From Jeongeupia naejangsanensis (lineage in GTDB: Bacteria > Pseudomonadota > Gammaproteobacteria > Burkholderiales > Chitinibacteraceae), in contig NZ_JAESND010000011.1 in assembly GCF_016865585.1 (NCBI RefSeq), positions 24,001 through 88,000 on the forward strand: 64,000 nt of DNA, written 5' to 3'. A program made the position numbers and the translations under genes. Below the pieces are notes generated by a model. That model was not told where the DNA came from, made no database searches, and saw only the letters and a program-made list of their open reading frames with translations. Positions 1-9,712 of the stretch are shown here, in pieces (position 1 is the stretch's first letter; every line of letters begins with the position of its first letter).

Positions 1-734
1 GTCATGTCGCCGATTTCATCGAGGAAAAGCGTACCCTTGTTGGCGGCCTCGATCCGGCCGATGCGTTTTTCCGAGGCACCGGTGAAGGCGCCACGTTCGT
101 GCCCGAAAAGCTCGGACTGCACCAGATTCGCGGGCAGGCTGCCACAGTTGACTGCGATGAACGACGCATCGGCACGTGGCGATTGCTGGTGCAGTGCCCG
201 GGCGATCAGTTCCTTGCCGGTGCCGGATTCGCCGCTGATCAGGACGTTGACGTCGGTTGGCGCGATCTTGCGGATATCCCGGCGGATGCGCTGGATGCTC
301 GGGTGCTCACCGATGATTTCGCTCTGGACTTCGTCCTCGCTGGCCTGCTGACTGCGGTGCAGCGTCACCATGCCGTGGGCGCGGCCGAGCGTGACGATCA
401 GTACGCCGGGATTCACCGGCAGGCTGTGATAGTCATAGCAGAACTCGTCGATGAATCGTGCCACGGCAGGGCTGCCGACCAGTCGTTGTTCGACCAGCAG
501 AATCCACGCCAGGTCATGCTTGGCAAAATGCGGGGCAAGCTTGGTGAGCCTGGGCAGCAACTGTTCGTCGACATAAATCAGCCCGGCTGTCGCGTTCCCG
601 ACATGGCGTACCCCGGCCAGTCGCTGGACGTCCGGAATGTGCATCACCTGCCAGCCCGATGCGCTCAGCACCGAATGCCAGGGTTCCTTGACGCTTCCGC
701 CGACCTGGAACAGGAATTTGTCTGCGATGCTCAC
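1..734 (-). CDS. VpsR-like sigma-54 dependent transcriptional activator (3' part missing)
   Basis: This is a bacterial enhancer-binding protein cut by the window edge; about 244 N-terminal residues are visible. It starts at GTG (732-734), preceded by AAGGAGAGA at good spacing. The first ~135 residues form a degenerate receiver-like domain with the segment [12 protein letters not shown], closely matching the second activator at 15571-16908; such N-termini are typical of VpsR-type regulators. The AAA+ domain follows, with Walker A GESGTGKE, the sigma-54 contact loop GAFTGA and Walker B residues FLDEIGDM at the edge. The DNA-binding domain lies outside the window. It sits 43 bp downstream of a co-oriented outer-membrane transporter gene. 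By family it should activate sigma-54 promoters, perhaps the one at 10547 or the near-copy at 2190; this is inferred. Confidence 0.88.
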   Translation of the reverse strand, partial: MSIADKFLFQVGGSVKEPWHSVLSASGWQVMHIPDVQRLAGVRHVGNATAGLIYVDEQLLPRLTKLAPHFAKHDLAWILLVEQRLVGSPAVARFIDEFCYDYHSLPVNPGVLIVTLGRAHGMVTLHRSQQASEDEVQSEIIGEHPSIQRIRRDIRKIAPTDVNVLISGESGTGKELIARALHQQSPRADASFIAVNCGSLPANLVQSELFGHERGAFTGASEKRIGRIEAANKGTLFLDEIGDM

Positions 735-777
735 GCTGTCTCTCCTTGGTGCGGCGTACCGCGGGCCGGGCTGGCGG

Positions 778-2118
778 CTAGAAGTTGTACGGCATCTTCA
801 CCGAGACGGCGTAGTTGGCCGCTTCCGGCGTCAGGCCGATGGCCAGGTTGGGAATGACGGACAGATTCTTGTTGATGGCGTAGGTCATGCCGACGTTGAA
901 GTTGGCCACGTTGGCGTCGCTGCCGGTGACATCGTTCCACGGACCACCTTCGGAACGGACGCGACTCTTGTTGACCAGCTGCTGCGAGTAGGACAAACCG
1001 AGGCTGAGTTTTTCGTTGAGCGCAAACGCCGTGCCGGCACCGAACTGGATGCTGCTGCCCTGCTGCACTTCGCCAGGTTGCGTGGTATCGATGTTCGAGC
1101 TGATGTCGTCGTAGCTGTTCTTGAAGTAGTAGGTGTAACCGATGTTGGCGAAGATCACCGCCGGATCGACCGTCTTCACTACCGCGAGGCCCGCGGTAAG
1201 CCCCCAGGCGCCGTTGCCGGTCGGCAGTTCGGTCGGAATCATCAGGTTGCCGTTGCTGTTGGCGACTTCCTGGAGCTTGATGCCGTAGGGTGCCTTGCCC
1301 GTCGGCGTGCGCAGGTTCAGGCTGGCCGTCGTGTCCGGGATCTCCAGCGTTTCCTGGAAGACCTTGTAGGCGACCCCGACGCTGACGTCGCCGAGGCGGG
1401 GTGACCGCGATGTCGAGCCTTCCGACACCGACGTCCCCGCGCCACCGGCTCCGCCCGAAAAATAGTCGGCATTGCGCGCGACGATCGGCGCATTGATTTC
1501 GAATTGCCAGCGCGGCGTGGGCGAGTAGCGGCCGGTCAGATCCAGCGTATAGGTGTCCTGCTTGGTCCGGTCGAGGTTGATGTTGCCGAGGAAGATCGAA
1601 TCCAGCGCCAGAAAGCCGCTGAGTTTCAGCTCGCGGGTATCGAAGTGGCTGTAGGTCAGCCCGGCTTCGAACGAGTAACGGCTGCTCGAGTTGAAGCCGC
1701 TGGCGGTCTGGTAAATGTCCTCGACGCTTTTCGGGGCGTCGCCGGACGTTTTGCTCTCCGGTGCTGGCGGGAGTGGTGGCAGCACCGGTCGCGGCGGGGG
1801 CACGGCGCCTGCTGCCGTATTCTGGCCCGTACTGGCAACGGCGGCCGGCGCGGTCGGATTGCGTGCGACCTGTGCGGCTGCCGGGGCCGCTGCTGCGGTC
1901 GCGAGGCCGAGCTTGCTGTTCAGCTCGCCGACCATCTTCTGCAATGACTGGATCTGGCTGTCCAGCGCGGCGAGCTTGGCGGCCTGTTGCTGGTTGGCTT
2001 GCTTGAGCTGTTCGATCTGGGTCTTGGGCTTCGGTTTGGCGGGCGGGGGAGCGGCGAAGGCGAGCTGGCACGAGAAAGCCATGGCCGTGAGCGGCACGGC
2101 GCAGATGCGTTGGTCCAT
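778..2118 (-). CDS. Outer-membrane transporter with N-terminal coiled coil (FapF-like architecture)
   Basis: 446 aa. The ATG at 2118 is chosen because it follows AGGAACGCAT and opens a signal peptide (residues 1-22). Residues ~33-72 are a predicted coiled coil rich in Gln, Lys and Leu ([20 protein letters not shown]). A Pro/Ala/Thr-rich linker runs to about residue 135. The remaining ~310 residues alternate aromatic and polar residues like a beta-barrel and end in Phe (KMPYNF), the classical outer-membrane terminus. Signal peptide, coiled coil, linker and barrel is the layout of FapF, the secretion pore of Pseudomonas functional amyloid; the family is often annotated only as transporter. It is followed by the VpsR-like activator. 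A near-consensus sigma-54 site lies 71 bp upstream. Its role as an amyloid secretion pore is inferred from architecture. Confidence 0.8.
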   Translation of the reverse strand: MDQRICAVPLTAMAFSCQLAFAAPPPAKPKPKTQIEQLKQANQQQAAKLAALDSQIQSLQKMVGELNSKLGLATAAAAPAAAQVARNPTAPAAVASTGQNTAAGAVPPPRPVLPPLPPAPESKTSGDAPKSVEDIYQTASGFNSSSRYSFEAGLTYSHFDTRELKLSGFLALDSIFLGNINLDRTKQDTYTLDLTGRYSPTPRWQFEINAPIVARNADYFSGGAGGAGTSVSEGSTSRSPRLGDVSVGVAYKVFQETLEIPDTTASLNLRTPTGKAPYGIKLQEVANSNGNLMIPTELPTGNGAWGLTAGLAVVKTVDPAVIFANIGYTYYFKNSYDDISSNIDTTQPGEVQQGSSIQFGAGTAFALNEKLSLGLSYSQQLVNKSRVRSEGGPWNDVTGSDANVANFNVGMTYAINKNLSVIPNLAIGLTPEAANYAVSVKMPYNF

Positions 2119-2189
2119 ATGCGTTCCTGAGCGAGGGTCGACAACGGGACACATTGCATCCGGCGGAAATTGACGATGTGCTTTGTCAT

Positions 2190-2206
2190 TGCCAATGGCC
2201 GTGCCA
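2190..2206 (-). promoter_or_regulatory. Sigma-54-like promoter with 1-bp longer spacer
   Basis: The minus strand reads TGGCACGGCCATTGGCA. The -24 element is perfect and a GC follows, but GG to GC is 11 bp instead of 10. It lies 71 bp from the start codon at 2118. The perfect site at 10547-10563 lies 72 bp from its gene and shares TGGCACGGC and the CAATG that follows. Either a real promoter with atypical spacing or one inactivated by a 1-bp insertion. Confidence 0.45.
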
Positions 2207-2298
2207 TGCTTTTGTTTGCATGAAAACTTCTTGTCCCTTTCGTATCTCTATAGCAGTACTTTCCCCATAGAAAAATAAAAGCCGCTTTCGCTGGACGT

Positions 2299-2330
2299 AA
2301 AAAAAGCCGCCGGGTGTTCTCGGGCGGCTT
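2299..2330 (-). terminator. Rho-independent terminator of the amino-acid permease
   Basis: Stem AAGCCGCC/GGCGGCTT (2304-2311 and 2323-2330). In the minus direction it is followed by a T-run (A-run 2299-2305 on the plus strand). It lies just past the permease stop at 2349. Confidence 0.85.
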
Positions 2331-2348
2331 CGGCGTTGCATGAGGTGA

Positions 2349-3746
2349 TCAGCGCGGGTGCAACAGCGAGCGCCGACGGGCGTAGGCGAAGTAGACGATG
2401 AAGCCGATGCTCAGCCAGATGCCGAACGCCATCCAGGTGATGGACTGCAGATTGAGCATCAGGAACACGCAGAAACCGACGGCCAGCAGTGGCACGAAGG
2501 GAACGCCGGGGCAGCGGAAGGCACGGTGCAGATCCGGCTTGGTCTTGCGCAGCACCAGCACGGCGATCGAAATCAGCGTGAACGCGGCCAGCGTGCCGAT
2601 GTTGATCAGCTCGGCCAGAACGTTCAGCGGCACCAGTGCGGCAAACAGCGAGAAGACGATGCCGATGAGCCAGGTGGTGACGAACGGCGTCGAGAAGCGC
2701 GGGTGGACCTTCGACAGCACCGGCGGCAGCAGGCCGTCGCGGCTCATCGCGAAGATCACCCGGCTCTGGCCGTAAGCCATCACCAGAATCACCGTGGTCA
2801 TGCCGAGGATGGCGCCGAGGTCGATGAAGCCGGCGACCCAGTTCTGCCCGGCGTACTGCAGCGCCAGCGAGACCGGATGGTCGACGCCGGCGAACTTCGG
2901 ATACGGCACGATGCCGGTCATGATCGCCGAGACGATGACGTAGAGAATGGTGCAGACCGCCAGCGAGCCGATGATGCCGATCGGCAGGTCGCGCTTCGGG
3001 TTCTTCACTTCCTCGGCCGCCGAGGTGACCGCGTCGAAACCGATGAAGGCGAAGAACACCAGCGCCGCGGCGCTGAAGACGCCGGAGAAGCCGAACGGCA
3101 TGAACGGCGCCCAGTTCGACGGTTTGACATAGCCGATGCCGACGACGATGAACAGCAGCACGATGCCGACCTTGATCGCTACCATCAGGTTGTTCAGCTT
3201 GGCAAAGCCCTGCACGCCGATCGACAGCAAGGCGGTGATCGCCAGCATGATGACGAAGGCCGGCAGGTTGAACAGCGTGGTTTCGCCGGGAACGGCGCCC
3301 GGAGCGGCGGTCAGCAGCGTCGGCAGATGAATGCCGAAGCCGCCGATCAGCGACTGGAAGTAACCGGACCAGCCGACCGAGACCGCCGACGCGGCCAGGC
3401 CGTATTCGAGCATCAGGTCCCAGCCGATCATCCAGGCGACGATTTCGCCGAGCGTGGCGTAGGAATAGGTGTAGACCGAGCCGGAAACCGGGATCGCCGA
3501 GGCGAATTCGGCATAGCACAGCGCGGCAAAGCCGCAGGCCATGGCCGCGACGACGAAGGACAGTGTCAGTGCCGGGCCGGCGGTCAGTGCGCCGGTACCG
3601 GTCAGCACGAAAATGCCGGTGCCGATGATGGCGCCGATGCCCATGAGGACAAGGTCGACGGGGCCGAGCACGCGCTTGAGGCCGCCGGCGTTGCCGGCGG
3701 TGGATGCGATCAGCGCATCGATGTTTTTGGTGCGGAAAAGACTCAT
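2349..3746 (-). CDS. APC-superfamily amino-acid permease
   Basis: 465 aa integral membrane protein with about 12 hydrophobic helices. The first helix carries the APC signature (IGAIIGTGIFVLTG, residues ~37-50), where the broken helix binds the substrate backbone. It most resembles the CAT/YhdG-type cationic or broad amino-acid transporters in length and in segments such as SGSVYTYSYATLGE. It imports amino acids across the inner membrane; the actual substrate cannot be told from sequence. It is monocistronic, with its own terminator downstream and a 217-bp gap upstream that shows no obvious operator. Confidence 0.9.
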   Translation of the reverse strand: MSLFRTKNIDALIASTAGNAGGLKRVLGPVDLVLMGIGAIIGTGIFVLTGTGALTAGPALTLSFVVAAMACGFAALCYAEFASAIPVSGSVYTYSYATLGEIVAWMIGWDLMLEYGLAASAVSVGWSGYFQSLIGGFGIHLPTLLTAAPGAVPGETTLFNLPAFVIMLAITALLSIGVQGFAKLNNLMVAIKVGIVLLFIVVGIGYVKPSNWAPFMPFGFSGVFSAAALVFFAFIGFDAVTSAAEEVKNPKRDLPIGIIGSLAVCTILYVIVSAIMTGIVPYPKFAGVDHPVSLALQYAGQNWVAGFIDLGAILGMTTVILVMAYGQSRVIFAMSRDGLLPPVLSKVHPRFSTPFVTTWLIGIVFSLFAALVPLNVLAELINIGTLAAFTLISIAVLVLRKTKPDLHRAFRCPGVPFVPLLAVGFCVFLMLNLQSITWMAFGIWLSIGFIVYFAYARRRSLLHPR

Positions 3747-3963
3747 GACGGGGCAACTTCTGCAAGGGCGACGGCCGCGGGCCGTGGCCCGGTGGACGGG
3801 ATCACTTGGCAGAAACCCGATAGGGTCAGCTGGACCGCTGGGCGATGCTCCGCCGGGTAGGTGGGCGCAGCGGGGCGGTCCGGGGAGGGATCGGCGGACT
3901 CTAGGCCCGTCCCGACAGTCCCGACATTGGTGATTTCCCGAGGGTGTTACGCCCGTTTCATGG

Positions 3964-4530
3964 TCAAACTGTTATGGTCGGCTTGTCGTCAGTTTGGCGA
4001 AGTCTTTGCCATGCCGTGCGCTCGATCCGGTAATGGACGACGGCTTCATGATGCCGACCGCGAACGACAGCTTGCGATTCGCCGGCATCTTGCATGCCCA
4101 GCTTTTGCATGACCCGGCCGGACGCGGGATTGCGCGCCAGATGGCGACCGACGAGCAGGTTGACCGGCAGACTGGCAAAGGTGAAATCGCACAGGGCCGC
4201 TGCGGCCTCGGTCGCATAGCCCCGGCCCCAGAACGGCAGGCCCAGCCAGTAGCCGAGCTCGGGGACGCTGTCGAGGCTCTGTAAGCCGATGGCGCCGAGC
4301 AGTAGCCCGTCGTCGCGGCGGCGGATGGCCAGCGACAACGATAATCCCGCAGCCCAGAACGCCGGATGCTGGGCGATCCATGCCGCGGCAACGCCATCCG
4401 GATAGGGATGCGGGATCGAAGCGGTGGTATCGGCGACCTCGAACACGCCGGCGAGCGCCTGTACCCGGGATGCATCCTCCGGATTGAACACGCCGAGCGA
4501 CAGGCGCGGGGTGTCTAGCTGCGGATACAT
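3964..4530 (-). CDS. GNAT-family N-acetyltransferase (RimJ/RimL-like)
   Basis: 188 aa. The ATG at 4530 is preceded by GGAGGCCCCGC. The N-terminus (TPRLSLGVFNPEDASRV) and the acetyl-CoA binding region GLPFWGRGYATEAAAALCDF are characteristic of the RimJ/RimL branch that acetylates protein N-termini or small amines. The conserved late segment (NPASGRVMQKLGM) matches the family pattern of Asn-x-x-Ser-x-x-Val-x-x-Lys-x-Gly. It uses acetyl-CoA in the cytoplasm; the acceptor is unknown. It lies upstream of the ilvC terminator and does not appear to belong to the ilv operon. Confidence 0.88.
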   Translation of the reverse strand: MYPQLDTPRLSLGVFNPEDASRVQALAGVFEVADTTASIPHPYPDGVAAAWIAQHPAFWAAGLSLSLAIRRRDDGLLLGAIGLQSLDSVPELGYWLGLPFWGRGYATEAAAALCDFTFASLPVNLLVGRHLARNPASGRVMQKLGMQDAGESQAVVRGRHHEAVVHYRIERTAWQRLRQTDDKPTITV

Positions 4531-4545
4531 GCGGGGCCTCCGGAC

Positions 4546-4577
4546 AAAAAAAAACGGCCAGCGAAGGCTGGCCGTTT
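4546..4577 (-). terminator. Rho-independent terminator of the ilvBHC operon
   Basis: Perfect stem ACGGCCAGC/GCTGGCCGT (4554-4562, 4567-4575) with an A-run on the plus strand (4546-4554), giving a U-run for transcripts on the minus strand. It lies directly downstream of the ilvC stop. Confidence 0.9.
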
Positions 4578-4599
4578 CGGATGATGCGTCGAATCCGGA

Positions 4600-5697
<1,098 letters not shown>

Positions 5698-6189
5698 TCA
5701 GACGCGCAGGATGCGCTCGCCGCGGCCGATGCCCGAGGCACCGGTACGGACGGTTTCAAGGATCACTGCCGGGTCGATCGCTTTGATGAAGGCGTCGAGC
5801 TTGTCGCCGGCACCGGTCAGTTCGATCGTGTAGCTCTTTTCGGTCACGTCGATGATGCGGCCGCGGAAGATTTCCGCCATCCGCTTCATCTCGTCGCGGT
5901 CCTTGCCGGTGGCGCGCACCTTGATCAGCATCAGTTCGCGCTCGATGTGCTCGGCCTCGTTCAGGTCGATCACCTTGACCACTTCGATCAGCTTGTTGAG
6001 CTGCTTGGTGATCTGCTCGATCACGTCGTCCGAACCGTGGGTGACGATCGTCATGCGTGAGAGCGTCGCATCTTCGGTGGTTTGCACCGTCAGCGAGTCG
6101 ATGTTGTAGCCGCGTGCCGAAAACAGCCCGGTGACGCGCGACAGCGCGCCGGCTTCGTTCTCGATCAGGACGGAAAGAATGTGTCGCAT
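5698..6189 (-). CDS. ilvH: Acetolactate synthase small (regulatory) subunit
   Basis: 163 aa. The ATG at 6189 follows AAGGAGGAACGAAC. It has an N-terminal ACT domain (HILSVLIENEAGALSRVTGL) that binds valine and gives feedback inhibition, then the C-terminal ALS_ss domain (LIKVRATGKDRDEMKRMAEI). It binds the large subunit encoded 12 bp upstream, raises its activity and confers valine sensitivity. Confidence 0.98.
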   Translation of the reverse strand: MRHILSVLIENEAGALSRVTGLFSARGYNIDSLTVQTTEDATLSRMTIVTHGSDDVIEQITKQLNKLIEVVKVIDLNEAEHIERELMLIKVRATGKDRDEMKRMAEIFRGRIIDVTEKSYTIELTGAGDKLDAFIKAIDPAVILETVRTGASGIGRGERILRV

Positions 6190-6201
6190 GTTCGTTCCTC
6201 C

Positions 6202-7968
6202 TTAAGCGAGATTGCCGTAATCACGGTTGTTGTCGAACGGCACCTGCTGCATGCCGCGCATGTGGGCCGGCAGGTCCATCTGGTTCAGGCCCTTGCCGTT
6301 CTGGATCATCGGGAACACGTTCTCGGTCTGGTCGGTACGGAAGTCGATGAACACCAGTCGTTCCTTCAGCGACGGGCCGAAGGCTTCCTTCAGCACCGGC
6401 TCGACGTCGGCCGGGTTCTCGACCTTGAAGCCGACGTGACCGTAGGCCTCGGCGATCTTCACGAAGTCGGGCAGGGCGTCCATGTACGACTCGGAGTAGC
6501 GCGTGCCGTAGAAGAACTCCTGCCACTGCCGGACCATGCCGAGGTAGCGGTTGTTCAGGCTCAGCACCTTCACCGGGGTGTGGTACTGCTTGCAGGTCGA
6601 CAGTTCCTGGATGTTCATCTGGATCGAGCCTTCACCGGTCACGCAGGCCACCTGCGCATCCGGGTTGGCGAGCTGCGCGCCCATCGCGGCCGGCAGGCCG
6701 AAGCCCATGGTGCCGAGGCCGCCCGAGTTGATCCACTGCTTGGGACGACGGAACTTGTAGTACTGCGCCGCCCACATCTGGTGCTGGCCGACGTCGGACG
6801 TGACGATGGCTTCGCCATTGGTCACTTTCCACAGCGTTTCGATCACGTGCTGCGGTTTGATGACCTCGGTCGACGGCGTGTACAGCAGGCAGTTCGGTTT
6901 GCGCCATTCGTCGATCTGCTGCCACCACTGGCCGAGCGCGTCGGGGTTCGGCTTGAGGCCGGTTTCCTTCAGCACCGCGATTAGGTCGGTCAGCACGTGC
7001 TTGACGTCGCCGACGATGGGCACGTCGACCTTGACGCGCTTGGCAATCGAACTCGGATCGACGTCGATGTGGACGATCTTCTTCGGGTTCGACAGGAACT
7101 GGCTCGGCACCGAGATGACGCGGTCGTCGAAGCGCGCGCCGATCGCGATCAGCACGTCGCAGTACTGCATCGCCAGGTTGGCTTCGTAGGTGCCGTGCAT
7201 GCCGAGCATGCCGACGAAGTTCGGGTCGGTACCGTCAAGGGCACCGAGGCCCATCAGGGTATTGGTACACGGCACATTCAGGTGCTTGACGAGCTCGGTG
7301 ACGAGGTCACCGGCGCCGCCCTGAACCGCACCACCGCCGACGTAGATGAACGGGCGCTTGGCCTCGCTCAGGAGCTGCGCGGCTTTCTTGATCTGGCCCG
7401 GATGGCCCTTGGTCGGCGGGTTGTAGCTGCGGATCGATACCGATTTCGGGTATTCGAACACGCACTTGGTCATCGTCACATCCTTGGGGATGTCGATGAC
7501 CACCGGACCGGGGCGGCCGGTGGCGGCAATGTAGAACGCCTTCTTGAAGGTGGCGGCGAGGTCGCGCACGTCCTTCACGAGGAAGTTGTGTTTCACGATC
7601 GGACGCGAGCAGCCAACCATGTCGACTTCCTGGAACGCGTCCGAACCGATCACCGGCGTGCCGACCTGGCCCGACAGGACGACCATCGGGATCGAGTCCA
7701 TGTAGGCGGTGGCGATGCCGGTAATGGCATTGGTGGCACCGGGGCCGGAGGTGACGAGCGCCACACCGACCTTGTTGCTCGAACGCGAGTAGGCGTCGGC
7801 GGCGTGCACCGCGGCCTGCTCGTGCCGGACGAGCACGTGCTTGAACTGGTCTTGCTTGAAGATTGCGTCGTAGATTTCCAGAACCGCGCCGCCTGGGTAG
7901 CCGAAGACGAATTCAACGCCTTCTTCCTGCAGACAGCGGGTGACGATCTCAGCGCCTGAGATTTCCAT
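6202..7968 (-). CDS. ilvB: Acetolactate synthase large (catalytic) subunit, biosynthetic
   Basis: 588 aa thiamine-diphosphate enzyme joining two pyruvates, or pyruvate and 2-oxobutyrate. The N-terminal domain holds the catalytic Glu region (VRHEQAAVHAADAYSR), the middle domain binds FAD, and the C-terminal domain has the ThDP/Mg motif GEGSIQMNIQELSTCKQYH. A small subunit encoded directly downstream marks it as the anabolic type. The ATG at 7968 follows GAGGGTGATCCC. It is the first gene of the operon. I could not find a convincing branched-chain leader peptide in the upstream 420 bp. The name ilvI would be equally acceptable. Confidence 0.97.
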   Translation of the reverse strand: MEISGAEIVTRCLQEEGVEFVFGYPGGAVLEIYDAIFKQDQFKHVLVRHEQAAVHAADAYSRSSNKVGVALVTSGPGATNAITGIATAYMDSIPMVVLSGQVGTPVIGSDAFQEVDMVGCSRPIVKHNFLVKDVRDLAATFKKAFYIAATGRPGPVVIDIPKDVTMTKCVFEYPKSVSIRSYNPPTKGHPGQIKKAAQLLSEAKRPFIYVGGGAVQGGAGDLVTELVKHLNVPCTNTLMGLGALDGTDPNFVGMLGMHGTYEANLAMQYCDVLIAIGARFDDRVISVPSQFLSNPKKIVHIDVDPSSIAKRVKVDVPIVGDVKHVLTDLIAVLKETGLKPNPDALGQWWQQIDEWRKPNCLLYTPSTEVIKPQHVIETLWKVTNGEAIVTSDVGQHQMWAAQYYKFRRPKQWINSGGLGTMGFGLPAAMGAQLANPDAQVACVTGEGSIQMNIQELSTCKQYHTPVKVLSLNNRYLGMVRQWQEFFYGTRYSESYMDALPDFVKIAEAYGHVGFKVENPADVEPVLKEAFGPSLKERLVFIDFRTDQTENVFPMIQNGKGLNQMDLPAHMRGMQQVPFDNNRDYGNLA

Positions 7969-8391
7969 GGGATCACCCTCACAACGAAGTGAAATGTTTT
8001 AGATAGCTCCTGCCATCCAGGGTTGAACTTGCTGACACGCTTAGTCTTCGGGTCCGTTGAATCGTCCGCGGGCGTGCGGGCGGTTCGGAACGATGCGTGG
8101 TAATGCATCATTCGAGATCCTCGACGATCGGCCATGCCGCAAATCCGAGTTCTTTTACCGGGCGGGCCGCCTTGGATCGGGCTTGTGGCCCGAGTTGGGG
8201 ACGACTGCGGTGTGTTGCGCGGGCGGTGCCATTCGGTGTGTCGATTGCCACTTCGGCGACCGACACTGATCTGGATTGGGTGAGCTGATGAAGTTAGCCG
8301 AACAGGGCTGGCTTGGCAAGTTTTTCTGGCCTCGTCAACGGTGCTTTGCTAGCATCCCCGCACGTTTTCAAACCCGGCCAAGGAGAGGGCT
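7969..8391. other. Divergent intergenic region between ilvB and the sigma-factor operon
   Basis: About 420 bp between divergently transcribed operons. It must hold both promoters. I found no convincing -35/-10 pair, no Leu/Val/Ile-rich attenuator peptide and no strong terminator-like hairpin. It contains the ribosome-binding site AAGGAG at 8380-8385 for the sigma factor. Confidence 0.4.
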
Positions 8392-8961
8392 CTGGCGACG
8401 CAAGCTGAACTCGCCACCTTCCTGGCCGAGGTCGAAAAACGCGCGTTCAGGCAGGCGATGTTCGCCACCCAGAACGAGGACGTTGCGCTCGACCTGGTGC
8501 AGGACGCGATGCTGCGACTGGCCGAACGCTATGCCGGCAAGCCGGCGGCCGAACTGCCGCTGCTGTTCCAGCGCATCCTGCAGAACGCGATCCGCGACCA
8601 TTACCGGCGCCAGAAGACCCGCAGCTGGTGGACGGTGCTGCTGTCGAGCTTCCAGTCCGACGACGCGGATGCCGATGCGAACGATCCGCTCGACTGGCTG
8701 CCGAACCAGCCGACCTCGCCAAGCCCGGAAACGATCCACGATCAGGCGCGGGTGATGGCGCTGATCGAGGAAGGGATCGCCAAGCTGCCGCCGCGTCAAC
8801 GCGAAGCGTTTCTGCTGCGTTACTGGGAGGAGTTCGACGTTGCCGAGACCGCCGCCGTGATGGGGTGTTCGGACGGCAGCGTCAAGACGCATTGCTCGCG
8901 CGCCACGCATGCGCTCGCCGCCTGGCTGGGCCAGCACGGCGTGCAGTGGCAGGCCGATTGA
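8392..8961 (+). CDS. ECF-type RNA polymerase sigma factor, apparent CTG start
   Basis: 189 aa if translation starts at CTG 8392. That codon sits 6 bp behind a perfect AAGGAG (8380-8385). The frame is open back to a stop at 8350-8352 and has no ATG, GTG or TTG before the ATG at 8458. Starting at 8458 would remove 22 residues (ATQAELATFLAEVEKRAFRQ) that look like the conserved family N-terminus ahead of sigma region 2 (ALDLVQDAMLRLAERY). Region 4 is PRQREAFLLRYWEEFDVAETAAVMGCSDGSVKTHCSRA, a helix-turn-helix for -35 recognition. It heads an operon with DUF3619, DUF3106 and RDD proteins; the DUF3619 protein is a likely membrane partner, perhaps an anti-sigma factor (inference). Confidence 0.88.
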   Translation: MATQAELATFLAEVEKRAFRQAMFATQNEDVALDLVQDAMLRLAERYAGKPAAELPLLFQRILQNAIRDHYRRQKTRSWWTVLLSSFQSDDADADANDPLDWLPNQPTSPSPETIHDQARVMALIEEGIAKLPPRQREAFLLRYWEEFDVAETAAVMGCSDGSVKTHCSRATHALAAWLGQHGVQWQAD

Positions 8962-8973
8962 AAGGAGGCCCAG

Positions 8974-9345
8974 ATGACTTCAGAGATTCCTTCCGCAAGC
9001 CGGGGCAAGGTGCAATCGCCGCTGCGCCAGCTTGCGGACGCGCCGGTATCGCCGCACGTGGCAAAACGCTTGGCCGACGCACGGCGTCACGCGGTTGCAC
9101 ATGCCCGGCACGGCTCGGTGCGCGGTCGTTTGACCGAAGCGGGGGTGTGGCTGCTGGAGCGTGCGCATGCGCGCAGCTGGACTGCGGCGGCGTTGATCGG
9201 TCTGGTGCTGATGGTCGGTACCGGCTGGTACTGGCACCAGCGCGAGGCCGAGTACGCGTTCGACCAACAAATGCTGACCGACGAGATTCCGCTGGAGATG
9301 CTCGTCAACGGAAACTTCGATACATGGCACGCCGAATCGCGCTAA
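8974..9345 (+). CDS. DUF3619-family membrane protein, possible anti-sigma factor
   Basis: 123 aa. The ATG at 8974 follows a strong AAAGGAGG, 12 bp after the sigma-factor stop. A soluble basic N-terminal part (~residues 1-65, with LADARRHAVAHARHG) precedes one transmembrane segment (~residues 70-88, AAALIGLVLMVGTGWYW) and a short acidic periplasmic tail. Position right after a sigma-factor gene and a single-pass, N-in topology resemble anti-sigma factors, but the family has no proven function that I know of. It overlaps the next gene by 22 bp, indicating translational coupling. Confidence 0.85.
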   Translation: MTSEIPSASRGKVQSPLRQLADAPVSPHVAKRLADARRHAVAHARHGSVRGRLTEAGVWLLERAHARSWTAAALIGLVLMVGTGWYWHQREAEYAFDQQMLTDEIPLEMLVNGNFDTWHAESR

Positions 9346-9710
9346 GCCTGCTGCTGCTCTTCATTGCACTCCCTGCCTGGGCTGCGCCGAGCTGGCAAAA
9401 CCTGCCAACCCAGTCGCAGGAACTGCTGGCGCCGTTTGCACAGGAATGGGCCAGCATGCCGGCGCACCGGCGCGACCGACTGGCCAAGCTGGCCGAGCAG
9501 TACCCGACGCTGACCCCTGCGCAGCAAGCCCGCTTGCGTGCCCGTCTGGGCGAATGGGCGACCCTGACGCCGGAGCAGCGCGCCAAAGCGCGTGACAATT
9601 ATCGCAAATGGCAGAGCCTGACGCCGGCCCAGCGGGAAAAGCTGGTGCAGACGCGCCGCGCCGCAAGTGCCGTGGCCTCGGCGCCAACCCCTCATCGACG
9701 CGGACACTGA
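9324..9710 (+). CDS. DUF3106-family periplasmic protein
   Basis: 128 aa. It starts at ATG 9324 inside the end of the DUF3619 gene. A signal peptide (residues 1-20, ending AWAA) is followed by short alpha-helical repeats built on WxxLTPxQRxK (WATLTPEQRAKARDNYRKW, then WQSLTPAQREKLVQ). The repeats resemble a stripped-down CpxP/Spy-type periplasmic helical chaperone, but that link is speculative. Its conserved position in the sigma-factor operon suggests an envelope stress or envelope sensing role. Confidence 0.85.
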   Translation: MARRIALSLLLLFIALPAWAAPSWQNLPTQSQELLAPFAQEWASMPAHRRDRLAKLAEQYPTLTPAQQARLRARLGEWATLTPEQRAKARDNYRKWQSLTPAQREKLVQTRRAASAVASAPTPHRRGH

Positions 9711-9712
9711 AC

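Noticed and set aside
7969..8160. Branched-chain amino-acid leader peptide before ilvB
   Set aside because: The only short frame (from about 8108 on the minus strand) is not enriched in Leu, Val or Ile and shows no attenuator hairpin with U-run.
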